DNA from: Saccharibacillus qingshengii
Lineage (GTDB): Bacteria > Bacillota > Bacilli > Paenibacillales > Paenibacillaceae
Assembly (NCBI RefSeq): GCF_013185195.1
Contig: NZ_JAAZWC010000012.1
Span: forward strand, 62,001-126,000
Direction of reading: 5' to 3'
DNA length: 64,000 bases
The translations under genes and the position numbers were made by a program. Below, piece after piece: positions 1 through 8,931 of the stretch. A model generated the notes under the pieces. That model was not told where the DNA came from, did no database searches, and saw only the letters and a program-made list of their open reading frames with translations. Each line of letters opens with the position of its first letter. The stretch's first letter is position 1.

Positions 1-209
1 TTATGTCTCACATGTCTTGACAAGATTTTTATATTATAGGCTTCGTCTTTTGTACATGCAATATATTGCATACGCTTGCAGCGGATTTATTTCGACGATT
101 CGGTTACATCTGTGCCAAACGCTGTATTCTCCGGGGTACAGACGTTCGCTCCCCCGTGTTATAATAGGCGGACGACAAAAACAGTACATTTACGGGAGAC
201 GATTACGGC

Positions 210-2276
210 ATGGATGCGAACACGACGTTCACCGACGAACAATGGAATAATCTCGTTCAGGGCGTTGCGGAAGCTTTCGACGACCTGACGTTAAAAAGAG
301 GCTTTCAATACGAGCGCATGGGCAGTATCGAGCAGCTTGGCCTCTCCGAAGACCGGCGTCTTGAAGCCGAAGTCAAAGAAGGCGCGGCCCTTTGCCGGGT
401 CGATCTGGCGCTTGATTCCCCCGGAGGCGGAAGCTGCGACTGCAAAGACCGCAAACCGTGCCGGCATATGGCCGCCGCCCTCATGAAGCTGGCCCGCCTG
501 CGCGGCCGGCCCGTATCGGCGCTGGCGAATGCCAGCGCTTCGGCGGCCAAAGCCAGACGGGAAGCGGAAGAGGCGGCTTCGGGAACGGGTTTGGCGGAAG
601 GCGGCGAAGACCTTGCGGCGGATACCGACAGCAGAGGCAAGAATGGCGGCGCGGCAGGCCGGGCGAGCGATTCCCCGTCCTCCGAATCCGCAGACGGCGG
701 ACGGATGCCAAACGCCGCGCCGGAAGATGCGCCAAGGCGAAGCCCGGGCGACGGCAATCCGGCCGCGGATCGAGCCGCTTCAAGCGCACCGGGGCGACCG
801 GAATTTCTGCCGGGAGAGGCGGCGGAGAACCCGACCGGCGGCCCGTCCGCCAAAAAGCCGGGCATCGAAGAAGCCGCCCTGCTCGCCGCGTCCGGCATTT
901 CGACCTGGAACCGGCGCTTCGAGGAAGCCGCTTCCTCGCTGGCCGGCCGTACCCGCAATCCGAAGTTTGCGGAATTGACGCTTCAGCTCGTATCTGCGGA
1001 AATGCCTCCGTTCCAACCCGGCATTGAAGCGCTGTACCGCTTGAACGCGCATCTGTTCGTGCTGCGAACCCTGAGCGCGCCGACCGGTTCCGGCCTGTCC
1101 ACACCCGGTTATTTCGCACATTTGGCCGTGTCCGAGACCGCGGCCGGCATAGAGCGGATTCTGGCTGCGCCGCTGCCCGACCGGGACGATCCCCAGGTGC
1201 GCGAACGGCTCGGCGAGACGCTTCATTTCGTACGCAAGCAGATGCTGACGGAAGGCCGCGAACAGGATCTGTTCTCGACCTGCTATTACCGGCTGCTGAC
1301 ACGCTGGGCCGCGCCGGAAACGGAACTTCACGCTCAATCGGGCGCGGATGCAAGCACAGGCGGCGGACAAGCCGAACCGGCAGTGGAAATGCCCGATTTG
1401 TTCGCGCTGGATCACGCCGGACATTCGGACACGGCAGCCGATTCGGACCGCCCCGAAAGTTTGGCGGATACTCGCGCGCCGGGAACTCAGCCGGAGACCG
1501 ATCCGGAGCAGCTGCGCCGGTTAGCGGAAGAACGCCGCGACTTTTACGAGTCCGAACTGCAGTATCTGATGGACGAGGAACGGGAACTCGGACGTGCGCT
1601 TAACCGGCAGGCCTGGCTCGGAGCCAATGCCTGGAGCCGGTTCTGCCTTGGCCAGGACGACCGCGCGAGAAAGCTGCTGGAAGAAGCGGCGGACAAGCCT
1701 TATTTTTCGCCCAAAAAACTGCCGGACTTCCTCTCCCCTCCCGCACGCGCGGGCGAATGGGAGCGGCTGGCCGACTGGCTGGAGACGTTCGGACCGCTGC
1801 TGGAACGCGCCCGCGCCAACCTCACGGACTACGGAAGACTCTGGGACCGGGCGGCCGAACATCTGCCGGATGCCGAAGGCCGCATGTGGGCCTCGCTGCG
1901 GGGGATGCTGCCGCACGCTTCCTCCCTCTATGAAGCCAAGCTGCTGGAACGGGGCAATTGGGAAGGCTGGATGGACTATCAGCTCTCGACCGGAGCGGAG
2001 CCGTCGGGCTTCAAGGTCTCGGACCTCGCTCCGATCGAGAAGAACGCGCCGGAACTGCTGCTGCCGTTCTACCATCAGGCCGCCGAGCGGCTCGTCGAAC
2101 AGCGCAGCCGGGACGGCTACAAAGCCGCGGTCCGCCTGCTCAAACGACTGGAGAAACTGTACCGGAAAATGAAGCGCGAAGACCGCTGGAATGCTTTTAT
2201 GGAGTCGTTCAATGCCCGATACGGGCGGCTGCGGGCGCTTCAGGAAGAATTGAAGAAAGGAAAATTGATGCTATGA
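210..2276 (+). CDS. SWIM zinc-finger protein, partner of the SNF2 helicase
   Basis: 688 residues. A SWIM zinc finger (CxCx(n)CxH) is visible near the N-terminus: Cys76, Cys78, Cys84 and His86 within CDCKDRKPCRH. SWIM domains bind nucleic acid or protein partners. Residues about 100-215 are Ala/Gly/Pro/Ser-rich and look unstructured; the C-terminal half is helical with charged repeats and ends in a basic coiled-coil-like stretch. The start has a GGGAGACG site about nine bases upstream. The stop codon overlaps the start of the SNF2 helicase gene by ATGA, so the two are probably translated together and may form a complex. SWIM/SNF2 gene pairs are common in Bacillales, but their function is not settled. 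No enzymatic motif is seen here. Confidence 0.9.
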   Translation: MDANTTFTDEQWNNLVQGVAEAFDDLTLKRGFQYERMGSIEQLGLSEDRRLEAEVKEGAALCRVDLALDSPGGGSCDCKDRKPCRHMAAALMKLARLRGRPVSALANASASAAKARREAEEAASGTGLAEGGEDLAADTDSRGKNGGAAGRASDSPSSESADGGRMPNAAPEDAPRRSPGDGNPAADRAASSAPGRPEFLPGEAAENPTGGPSAKKPGIEEAALLAASGISTWNRRFEEAASSLAGRTRNPKFAELTLQLVSAEMPPFQPGIEALYRLNAHLFVLRTLSAPTGSGLSTPGYFAHLAVSETAAGIERILAAPLPDRDDPQVRERLGETLHFVRKQMLTEGREQDLFSTCYYRLLTRWAAPETELHAQSGADASTGGGQAEPAVEMPDLFALDHAGHSDTAADSDRPESLADTRAPGTQPETDPEQLRRLAEERRDFYESELQYLMDEERELGRALNRQAWLGANAWSRFCLGQDDRARKLLEEAADKPYFSPKKLPDFLSPPARAGEWERLADWLETFGPLLERARANLTDYGRLWDRAAEHLPDAEGRMWASLRGMLPHASSLYEAKLLERGNWEGWMDYQLSTGAEPSGFKVSDLAPIEKNAPELLLPFYHQAAERLVEQRSRDGYKAAVRLLKRLEKLYRKMKREDRWNAFMESFNARYGRLRALQEELKKGKLML

Positions 2277-5200
2277 ACGCAGTGATGGAGACTGTTACCG
2301 TACATGCGGTGCTGAGCGAATACGGCGATGCCCTGCTCTACGGAACCAAGCCGACTTACGGCGCCGTGCCGGGGCTGTATTTCAAGCAGCTGCTGTTTGC
2401 CCGGCATGAAGAATCGTTCTACGGCACCGAACTCGAGATCCAGACCAGCGGCGAAATGGATCTGGTGCTGCTGCCGGCGGAAATGGTGCTGTCGTTCTTC
2501 GCGGACCGGCCGCTGCTGAAGCATATCGACTGGTCGTTCGAAGGCGACGCGGAGCTGCTGGCGCAAAGCGCGCCCGCGCTTGCCGCAAGTATCGCGAAGC
2601 GGGCCTACAAACCGGACTTCGGCGCGTACCGCTCGGGCAAACTGCAGTGGAAGTGGGACCGGCATATGCTCAAGGAACGCGGTCCCGCTTCGGTATTGGC
2701 CGCGCTTGACCGGGGTAGAATCCGCGCAGCAGGCGCCGAAGCGGGAGAACGCGAAGCCCGCAAAGGAATGAGCAGCGAAGAAGCTTATGAAGAAGCCATG
2801 TTCGGCGGACGCGGCGAGGAAGAAGCCGAAGCCGAGGAATCGTTCATCGCCGGGCTGCGCGCCGCCTATTCGGCGGCCGTATTCCAGCGCCGCTACGGTT
2901 CGGAGCAGGCGGCGCTCGATCTGCGCCGCGAGCATCCGAAGCTGTTCGACCGCGGCGCTTCGGCGGCTGGACTGGACGAAGACGCGTGGCTGATCGCGGT
3001 CGGCTGGCGCGAAGACGCCATGCCGATGCGCCCGGTCGTCCGGTTCCTCGAACCGGACGAAGACCAGGCCAACTGGAGGCTGGAACTCGCCCTCCAAGAC
3101 AAGAAAGACGAGACGTCGCTCGTCCCGATCACCCTCTCGGATTCGGGCCTTGCGGCCGGCAAATGGCCTTCGGCCTGGGAGAAGTACGTGCGCGAACGAA
3201 GCGCGGAATGGCTCAAGAGCCTGCGGACCGGTCTGCCGACGCCGCGCGTGGCACCGGGTCCGGATATTCTGTCCCGCACGATGAGCGGGCCGGAAGCCTG
3301 GCAGTTCCTGACGAAGGACAGCCCGCGGCTGCTGGACGCCGGATGGCGGGTGCTGCTGCCGGCCTGGTGGCAGGCGGCGAGCAAGAAGAAGCCCAAGCTC
3401 AAGGCGCGGGTCAAGGAAGAAGAAGGCGGCGACGAGAAGAAGAAAGGCGGCAAGTCCGTCTTCGGACTCGATTCCGTCCTGAACTTCGATTGGCGCATCG
3501 CGATCGGCGACGCGGAATTCAGCGAAGAGGAATATCTGGAACTTGCGGCCCGCAACGAGCGGCTCGTACAGTTCCGCGGCGAGTGGGTCGCGCTCGACCC
3601 GGTGCTGCTGACGCAGATCAGCCGCGCCATGAACGGGCTGGACAAGTCCCGCGGCTTGTCGTTCCAGGATATTCTGCAGCTGCAGCTGCTCAAAAAAGCC
3701 GAAGAAGACGGCGAAGCGGAAGAACGCGCCAAAGCCGACGCGAATGCGCGGCTGGAGATCGAAGTGCAGCTGACCGGCCATCTGGCGTCGCTGATCGAAC
3801 AGCTCGGCCAGAAAGACGCCTGGCCGGAGATCGATCTGCCCAAAGGGCTGCACGCGCAGCTGCGGAACTACCAGCGCGAAGGCTTCGGCTGGCTGGCTTT
3901 CCTGCGCCAGCTTGGCCTCGGCGCCTGCCTGGCCGACGATATGGGCCTCGGCAAGACCGTGCAGCTGATCGCCTATCTGCTGCATGTCAAAGAAAGCCGC
4001 GCCGCGGCCGCTTCGGGCTCGGGCGAAGCCGCGCGTGTGCCGGGCAGCGCAGGCGCAGCCTCGCGCGCCGCGGCTTCGGAAGCCTACGCGGATGTCCGCA
4101 CGCCGCCCCGCGCAGGCGCTCGCGGAACCGGCGCGGCGCAGCCGCGCTCCGCTTCGGCCGGTCCCGCCGCTTCCGGCTGGCTGCCCCAGGACGACGGGAT
4201 CATCCGTCCGGGTTCCTATCCGCTCGAAGCCTCCCTGATCATCTGCCCGACGTCCCTGCTGGGCAACTGGCAGAAGGAGATCGCACGCTTCGCGCCGGAG
4301 CTTCGCGTCATGCTGCACTACGGCAGCGGACGCCGGACCGGCGAAGCGTTCGCCGCGGCGGCTTCGGACGCCGACGTCATCCTGACGTCCTACGCGACGT
4401 CCGCGCTCGACCAGGATCTGCTGCGCGGCTTCAACTGGCTGACCATCTGCCTCGACGAAGCGCAGACGATCAAGAACGCGCAGACCAAACAGTCCACCGC
4501 GATCCGCAGCTTCCGCGCGCTGCACAAGATCGCGCTGACCGGCACGCCGATCGAGAACCGGCTGTCCGAGCTGTGGTCGATCTACGACTTCATGGTACCC
4601 GGCTATCTCGGCGGGCCCAAAGCGTTCCAGGACCGGTTTGCCAATCCGATCGAGAAAGAGCAAAACGAAGAAAAGATCGGCGAACTGCAGAAGCTGGTCA
4701 AGCCGTTCATGCTGCGCCGCAAAAAGAAAGACCCGAATATCCAGCTGGACCTGCCGGAGAAAAACGAGATGAAGACGTATATCCACCTCACCCCGGAACA
4801 GAGCGTCCTGTACGAGCAGGTCGTTAAGCAGCTGCTCAAAGAAATGCCGCAGCTTGAAGGCATGAAGCGCAAAGGCGCGATCCTCTCCGCGCTGACGCAG
4901 CTCAAACGGCTGTGCGACCACCCGGCCCTGACCGCGGGCGAATCGACCGCGTCCGAGCCGGAAGAAGCACCGGATCTCGATACGCTGATCGAGCAGTCGG
5001 CCAAGCTGTCGCGGCTCGTCGCGATGGTCAAAGAACTGCGGGCCGAAGGCGAACGCTGCCTGATCTTCACCCAGTACATCGGCATGGGCGAAATGATGCA
5101 GCGCGTCCTGAGCGAAGAACTCGGCGAGAACGTGCTCTATCTGAACGGCAGCACGCCAAGAACGATGCGCGAGCGCATGATCGAACAGTTTCAGGCACAG

Positions 5201-5539
5201 GACCAACCCGCCGGCGAGACCACGGCCGTATTCATCCTGTCGCTCAAAGCGGGCGGCGTCGGCCTCAACCTGACGGCGGCCAATCACGTCTTCCACGTCG
5301 ACCGCTGGTGGAACCCGGCCGTCGAGAACCAGGCAACCGACCGGGCGTACCGGATGGGCCAGACCAAGGATGTCCAGGTCCACAAGTTCATCTCGATCGG
5401 CACGCTGGAAGAGCGGATCGACGATATGCTGGAGAGCAAGCAGCAGCTCAGCGACAGCGTCATCGCCGGCTCCGAAGGCTGGATCACCGAGCTGTCCGAC
5501 AACGCGCTGCGCGATCTATTTACGCTGCGTCAGGGCTGA
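2273..5539 (+). CDS. SNF2-family DEAD/DEAH-box helicase
   Basis: 1088 residues from the ATG overlapping the upstream stop codon (AGAAAGGA about 15 bases before it). The open frame extends further upstream, but that part lies inside the SWIM gene. Walker A is in ADDMGLGKT (about residue 553), the DEAQ box in LDEAQTIKN (about 728), and the C-terminal helicase domain carries LIFTQY, LNGSTP, GGVGLNL and QATDRAYRMGQ. SNF2 enzymes are ATP-driven DNA translocases. An N-terminal accessory region of about 450 residues precedes the ATPase, as in bacterial HepA/RapA-like SNF2 proteins associated with SWIM. A stretch of about 75 Ala/Gly/Ser-rich residues is inserted between motifs I and Ia, which is unusual. 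No nuclease or methylase neighbour points to a defence role. Confidence 0.93.
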   Translation: MNAVMETVTVHAVLSEYGDALLYGTKPTYGAVPGLYFKQLLFARHEESFYGTELEIQTSGEMDLVLLPAEMVLSFFADRPLLKHIDWSFEGDAELLAQSAPALAASIAKRAYKPDFGAYRSGKLQWKWDRHMLKERGPASVLAALDRGRIRAAGAEAGEREARKGMSSEEAYEEAMFGGRGEEEAEAEESFIAGLRAAYSAAVFQRRYGSEQAALDLRREHPKLFDRGASAAGLDEDAWLIAVGWREDAMPMRPVVRFLEPDEDQANWRLELALQDKKDETSLVPITLSDSGLAAGKWPSAWEKYVRERSAEWLKSLRTGLPTPRVAPGPDILSRTMSGPEAWQFLTKDSPRLLDAGWRVLLPAWWQAASKKKPKLKARVKEEEGGDEKKKGGKSVFGLDSVLNFDWRIAIGDAEFSEEEYLELAARNERLVQFRGEWVALDPVLLTQISRAMNGLDKSRGLSFQDILQLQLLKKAEEDGEAEERAKADANARLEIEVQLTGHLASLIEQLGQKDAWPEIDLPKGLHAQLRNYQREGFGWLAFLRQLGLGACLADDMGLGKTVQLIAYLLHVKESRAAAASGSGEAARVPGSAGAASRAAASEAYADVRTPPRAGARGTGAAQPRSASAGPAASGWLPQDDGIIRPGSYPLEASLIICPTSLLGNWQKEIARFAPELRVMLHYGSGRRTGEAFAAAASDADVILTSYATSALDQDLLRGFNWLTICLDEAQTIKNAQTKQSTAIRSFRALHKIALTGTPIENRLSELWSIYDFMVPGYLGGPKAFQDRFANPIEKEQNEEKIGELQKLVKPFMLRRKKKDPNIQLDLPEKNEMKTYIHLTPEQSVLYEQVVKQLLKEMPQLEGMKRKGAILSALTQLKRLCDHPALTAGESTASEPEEAPDLDTLIEQSAKLSRLVAMVKELRAEGERCLIFTQYIGMGEMMQRVLSEELGENVLYLNGSTPRTMRERMIEQFQAQDQPAGETTAVFILSLKAGGVGLNLTAANHVFHVDRWWNPAVENQATDRAYRMGQTKDVQVHKFISIGTLEERIDDMLESKQQLSDSVIAGSEGWITELSDNALRDLFTLRQG

Positions 5540-5950
5540 CCGGAGCTTGAAATAACCGGCTGCATCTGCAAAAATCAGCGCTGCGGCGGATCATCCAGCC
5601 AAGCGCTTCCGCTTCGTGATCCGTCGATTCGTATCCGTCCGGCCCGAATTCGCAAATGTGTGCATTTCGAACACATTTTCAGGCTAAACGGTGTTCTTCA
5701 TGCGAAATGTTGTCGTTTTGATCGATTTTTCGCTCAAAAAAGTTCAAAACTCAATAAAATCGGCAAAAATGTGAGCAACATGATCACTCTCTCGCTAATA
5801 AGATCGGTTTTCGCCATAAAAGTGTTCATCCCGATAACTTTTACGGATCTCTCGGCTCTTAGCTGAACGATTTCTTGCTCTTGTTTACCACTTACCACTG
5901 TACCTGTCTGCCGATCTTTAGCCCAATCCCGACATAAGGAGCCTTATCCC
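5540..5950. other. AT-rich intergenic region with imperfect repeats
   Basis: 411 bases between the helicase and the acetyltransferase, clearly richer in A+T than the flanks from about 5690 on. A 10-bp inverted repeat with one mismatch (about 5582-5627) has no U-run. Two imperfect direct repeats beginning GATCG/GATCGG lie near 5718-5745 and 5801-5828. A 68-codon open frame at 5660-5866 has no ribosome site or recognisable content and is not called. No convincing terminator for the helicase was found. Confidence 0.5.
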
Positions 5951-6391
5951 ATGACTCAATCGGAACATCTGTCTGAACTCCTCCTCGCGTACGAGGTTCC
6001 CCAGCCCGAGGAATATATCGAACTTCGCGTCGCGGCGGGAATGAGCACCCGAACGCCGGAAGCGGCACGAAACGGCCTGCCCAATTCCCTGTTTGCCGTC
6101 ACCCTGCGCGAAAAAGACGGCCGGCTTGTCGGAATGGGACGCGTACTCGGCGACGGCGGCTGCGCCTATCTCATCTCTGATATCGTCGTCCACCCGTCCA
6201 TGCAGCGCCGCGGCCTCGGCCGACGCGTCATGGCGGAAATCGAGCGGTATCTGGAAGACAACGTGCCTCCCGGCTCGTTCGTCAGCCTGATCGCCGATAC
6301 GCCGGCCGACGCGCTGTACCGTCATTTCGGTTTTATCGACACGGCCCCGGCTTCGATCGGCATGTACCGGCCGAGTCGGCCGAAGGCCTGA
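5951..6391 (+). CDS. GNAT family N-acetyltransferase
   Basis: 146 residues. The acetyl-CoA-binding motif A of GNAT enzymes is present as DIVVHPSMQRRGLGRRVM (residues about 79-96), with a C-terminal ALYRHFGF motif where the fold closes. Small GNAT proteins of this size transfer acetyl groups to amines such as polyamines, amino acids or antibiotics; the substrate cannot be told from sequence. AAGGAG lies about ten bases before the ATG. It appears to be a single-gene unit, ending at a strong hairpin terminator 70 bases downstream. Confidence 0.88.
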   Translation: MTQSEHLSELLLAYEVPQPEEYIELRVAAGMSTRTPEAARNGLPNSLFAVTLREKDGRLVGMGRVLGDGGCAYLISDIVVHPSMQRRGLGRRVMAEIERYLEDNVPPGSFVSLIADTPADALYRHFGFIDTAPASIGMYRPSRPKA

Positions 6392-6459
6392 CCGAAGCCT
6401 TATCCAGATACAGAGAAGAATATCGATTGGATCGACCTTTACCCTTTTTCGCCCATGCC

Positions 6460-6508
6460 AAAAGCCCCCGACACGACGGATTCCGGTCCGCTGTCAGGGG
6501 CTTTTTTT
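6460..6508 (+). terminator. Rho-independent terminator of the acetyltransferase gene
   Basis: GC-rich stem AAGCCCCCGACA pairing with TGTCAGGGGCTT, followed by a run of seven T. It sits between two converging genes. Confidence 0.85.
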
Positions 6509-6625
6509 GGTCCATATAAGCTTGGTTAAGCCAGAGATCGGAAGAACCGGACCGCCGCATCCAAAAGAATCCCAGGTATCCGCTTTGTCCCGGCAACCAT
6601 TCAACGATCCGCCAAGCCGTTTGCC

Positions 6626-7459
6626 TTACACTTCCGCCGCCACCCCGAAATGATCCGATACCACCGGGCCGTTTCGCCCATCCAGTACGACTTCCGACTT
6701 CTTCACGGCGACCGGGGCGCTCGACAGGATATAGTCGATTCGCAGCGGGCGTTCGTTGTCGGACCAGCCGGCGATCGCTTTGAGCACGGTCGAGCCTTCG
6801 TCCTTTTCCGCGGCGGCCGTGTGCAGGTCGCACCAGCCGCGCTCCATGACGTAATCGTAGCCTTCGCCGCGGATCTGCGCCACGTTGTTCAGGTCGCCGA
6901 GCAGATACAGCGGTTCGCTGCCGGCCCGAAGTTCCGCCAGCACTTCCTCGGTCCGGTCCCACTGTGCGCGGAAAGGTTCGATCGTGTCGTTCCACCAGCC
7001 GTAGTGTCCGCTTGCCAGCCAGAACGGCCGGTCCGCCTGCTCCTGCGCCGACGTCCGCACGACAAGCAGACGCCGGGTCTTATGGTTATCGTACTCTTCC
7101 AGCGCCGATACCCGGGCACAGAACGCTTCCGTGATCGGCATCCGGCTCAGAACGGCCAGTCCTTCGTCGTAGCGTCCGAACGTGGCGTGCGCCGGAATCC
7201 AGGTCCAGTAATAAGGAGTCGTCAGATGTTCCAGAATCGCCAGTACAAAATGCCCCTCGCGAATGACCACGCCTTCTTCTCCTTCCGTGTACCGCTCCAT
7301 CAGTGGGCCGGAAGCCGGCGCACCGTTCATAGGCTGGTTGATTTCCTGCAGCGCGACGGCATCGAACCCCCGCTGCTCGATAAATTCGGCCAGCTGGCCG
7401 ATCTTCTCCAACTGATTCTCTTCGTGCCACGAATGGGCATTCAATGTCAGCAATTTCAT
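6626..7459 (-). CDS. Endonuclease/exonuclease/phosphatase family protein
   Basis: 277 residues from MKLLTLNAHSW, chosen because GGGGGA lies five to ten bases upstream; the frame is open seven codons earlier. The fold's active-site motifs are all visible: N-terminal LNAHS, LQEIN, GHYGWWND, GDLNN, RIDYI and SDHFG at the C-terminus. These bind a divalent metal and hydrolyse phosphate esters. The opening resembles maltose-6'-phosphate phosphatase (MapP) of Firmicutes more than DNA repair nucleases; this substrate is inference. No sugar phosphotransferase gene is adjacent. Confidence 0.85.
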   Translation of the reverse strand: MKLLTLNAHSWHEENQLEKIGQLAEFIEQRGFDAVALQEINQPMNGAPASGPLMERYTEGEEGVVIREGHFVLAILEHLTTPYYWTWIPAHATFGRYDEGLAVLSRMPITEAFCARVSALEEYDNHKTRRLLVVRTSAQEQADRPFWLASGHYGWWNDTIEPFRAQWDRTEEVLAELRAGSEPLYLLGDLNNVAQIRGEGYDYVMERGWCDLHTAAAEKDEGSTVLKAIAGWSDNERPLRIDYILSSAPVAVKKSEVVLDGRNGPVVSDHFGVAAEV

Positions 7460-7587
7460 CGCGATCCCCCGCATTCTCAAGTGTTCCGTATCGTTTCGAC
7501 TCTCTTAGTGTATCATATCGATTCCCCAAGGCCGGCAAGATCCGGTAAACGCATGACTGCGGATAAAAAAGAAAACGCAGCGCAAAA

Positions 7588-7660
7588 AACCGGCAGCTCA
7601 CGTCTGGGGGTAATCCCGTTTCTTGAACAGAACGGTATTCCCGAAACGCGGCTGCCGGTT
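7588..7660 (-). terminator. Terminator of the Lrp-family gene
   Basis: Long two-part stem: AACCGGCAGC pairs with GCTGCCGGTT outside, and GGGGTAATCCCGTT with AACGGTATTCCC inside. On the minus strand it runs into TTTTTT. Confidence 0.85.
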
Positions 7661-7706
7661 CTTCCGCAGTCCTGCGGCACATCCTTCTACCTATTCTCAT
7701 TGAATC

Positions 7707-8168
7707 CTAACGGCTTTGTTCAATCTGCGCGGCGTCCGGCGGGAGCATCGGCCGGTAAGCGACCGGGGACGACAGCACGACAGAAGTCTGCACGGTGCCG
7801 AAGTCCATCAGCCGGTCGACCAGCTCGCGCAGGCCCGGCGTACCGGCAACGGCAGCCTGGATAAAGTGACTGGCATGCCCCGTGACACGGTGGCATTCGA
7901 CAATGTCTTCCTGGGTCTGCGCCCACTGCTCAAACTGCTGTGGGGTTACGCGCAAATCGGCAATCTGGATCACCAGCTGGGTGTCCCGACCGACGGCCTG
8001 CGGCGATACTCTCGCGGTATACCCTTCAATGACTCCGCGTTCTTCGAGCCGGTGCAGCCTCTCGGCTACACTCGGACGGCTCAGCGACAATTCGTTCGAC
8101 AGAGAAGTTACGTTCATGCGTGCATTTTGCTGCAGCAATCTCAGAATCTTTACATCCAAAGCGTCCAA
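7707..8168 (-). CDS. Lrp/AsnC family transcriptional regulator
   Basis: 153 residues, the normal size for the family. The N-terminal winged helix-turn-helix is clear (LDVKILRLLQQNARMNVTSL, then LSRPSVAERLHRLEERGVI), followed by an RAM/ligand-binding domain (about residues 65-140) that usually binds amino acids and drives octamer formation. It lies 58 bases downstream of kdpE on the same strand, so it may be read through from kdpDE or have its own promoter; no terminator separates them. Target genes are unknown. Confidence 0.9.
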   Translation of the reverse strand: MDALDVKILRLLQQNARMNVTSLSNELSLSRPSVAERLHRLEERGVIEGYTARVSPQAVGRDTQLVIQIADLRVTPQQFEQWAQTQEDIVECHRVTGHASHFIQAAVAGTPGLRELVDRLMDFGTVQTSVVLSSPVAYRPMLPPDAAQIEQSR

Positions 8169-8226
8169 GCCCCATCACCCTATTCCGTATTGCTAATTTA
8201 AAGCAGTGAAACGTTTCTCTATTATA

Positions 8227-8931
8227 TCATTCCCGGATAAGAAAACGGTATCCGACTCCCGGTTCGGTTACGATCAGCTCCGGCTGGGACGGATCTTCCT
8301 CCAGCTTCTTGCGCAGATGCCCGATATAGATCCGCAGATAATGGCTGTCGCCTTCATCGTGCCGGCTGCCCCATACCTGCTGCAGCAGCTGGCGTTGGGT
8401 CACGACTTTGCCTGCATGGGAGGCCAATGCCTTGAGCAGATCGTATTCGGTCGGCGTCAGCTTGATTCGTTCACCGTTCAGCTCGACGATCCGCTGCGCC
8501 AGGTCGATGGCCAGGTTACCGCTGCGAATCACGGGCTCCTCCGCCGATTTGGCCGTATGGCGCAGCGCGACGCGGATCCGCGCCACCAGCTCGCCCATCC
8601 CGAACGGCTTGGTCACGTAATCGTCGGCTCCCGCATCCAGTGCGGCAATCTTGTCTTCTTCCCGGTCTTTGGCCGTGAGCACGATGACCGGAACGCCCGA
8701 CCATTCCCGGATTCGTTCCAATACCTGCATCCCGGTCAGGTCCGGCAGACCCAGATCCAGGACGATCAGCTCGGGAGCATGCATCGAGGCCTGCAGTACG
8801 CCTTCTTCCCCCGTTCCCGCTTCATGCACCGTATAACCGTGCGCCGCCAGCGTCACCCGCAGCAGCTTGCGGATCTGGGGTTCGTCGTCCACGATCAGGA
8901 TGCGCGTCCCCGATCCGTTCTCATTCGTCAT
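8227..8931 (-). CDS. kdpE: KdpE response regulator
   Basis: 234 residues. The receiver domain has the acidic pocket Asp15/Asp16, phospho-acceptor Asp59 (LIVLDLGLP) and the conserved Lys in DDYVTKPF. A winged-helix OmpR-type DNA-binding domain follows (LTPTEYDLLKALASHAGKVV, then SHYLRIYIGHLRKKLE). It overlaps the end of kdpD by 11 bases, so the kinase and regulator are translationally coupled. KdpE activates kdpFABC when potassium is limiting or turgor falls; two candidate KdpE boxes lie in the divergent promoter region near 11.74 and 11.87 kb. Confidence 0.96.
   Translation of the reverse strand: MTNENGSGTRILIVDDEPQIRKLLRVTLAAHGYTVHEAGTGEEGVLQASMHAPELIVLDLGLPDLTGMQVLERIREWSGVPVIVLTAKDREEDKIAALDAGADDYVTKPFGMGELVARIRVALRHTAKSAEEPVIRSGNLAIDLAQRIVELNGERIKLTPTEYDLLKALASHAGKVVTQRQLLQQVWGSRHDEGDSHYLRIYIGHLRKKLEEDPSQPELIVTEPGVGYRFLIRE

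Noticed and set aside
2240-5383. A 1047-codon open frame opposite the SNF2 gene
   Set aside because: It mirrors the codon pattern of the helicase gene, has no ribosome site and no recognisable domains; such shadows are common in GC-rich sequence.
210-5539. Phage defence island around the SNF2 gene
   Set aside because: No methylase, nuclease or other defence partner is adjacent, and SWIM/SNF2 pairs are ordinary housekeeping neighbours in this group.
5660-5866. 68-codon frame in the AT-rich gap
   Set aside because: No ribosome site and no coding character.
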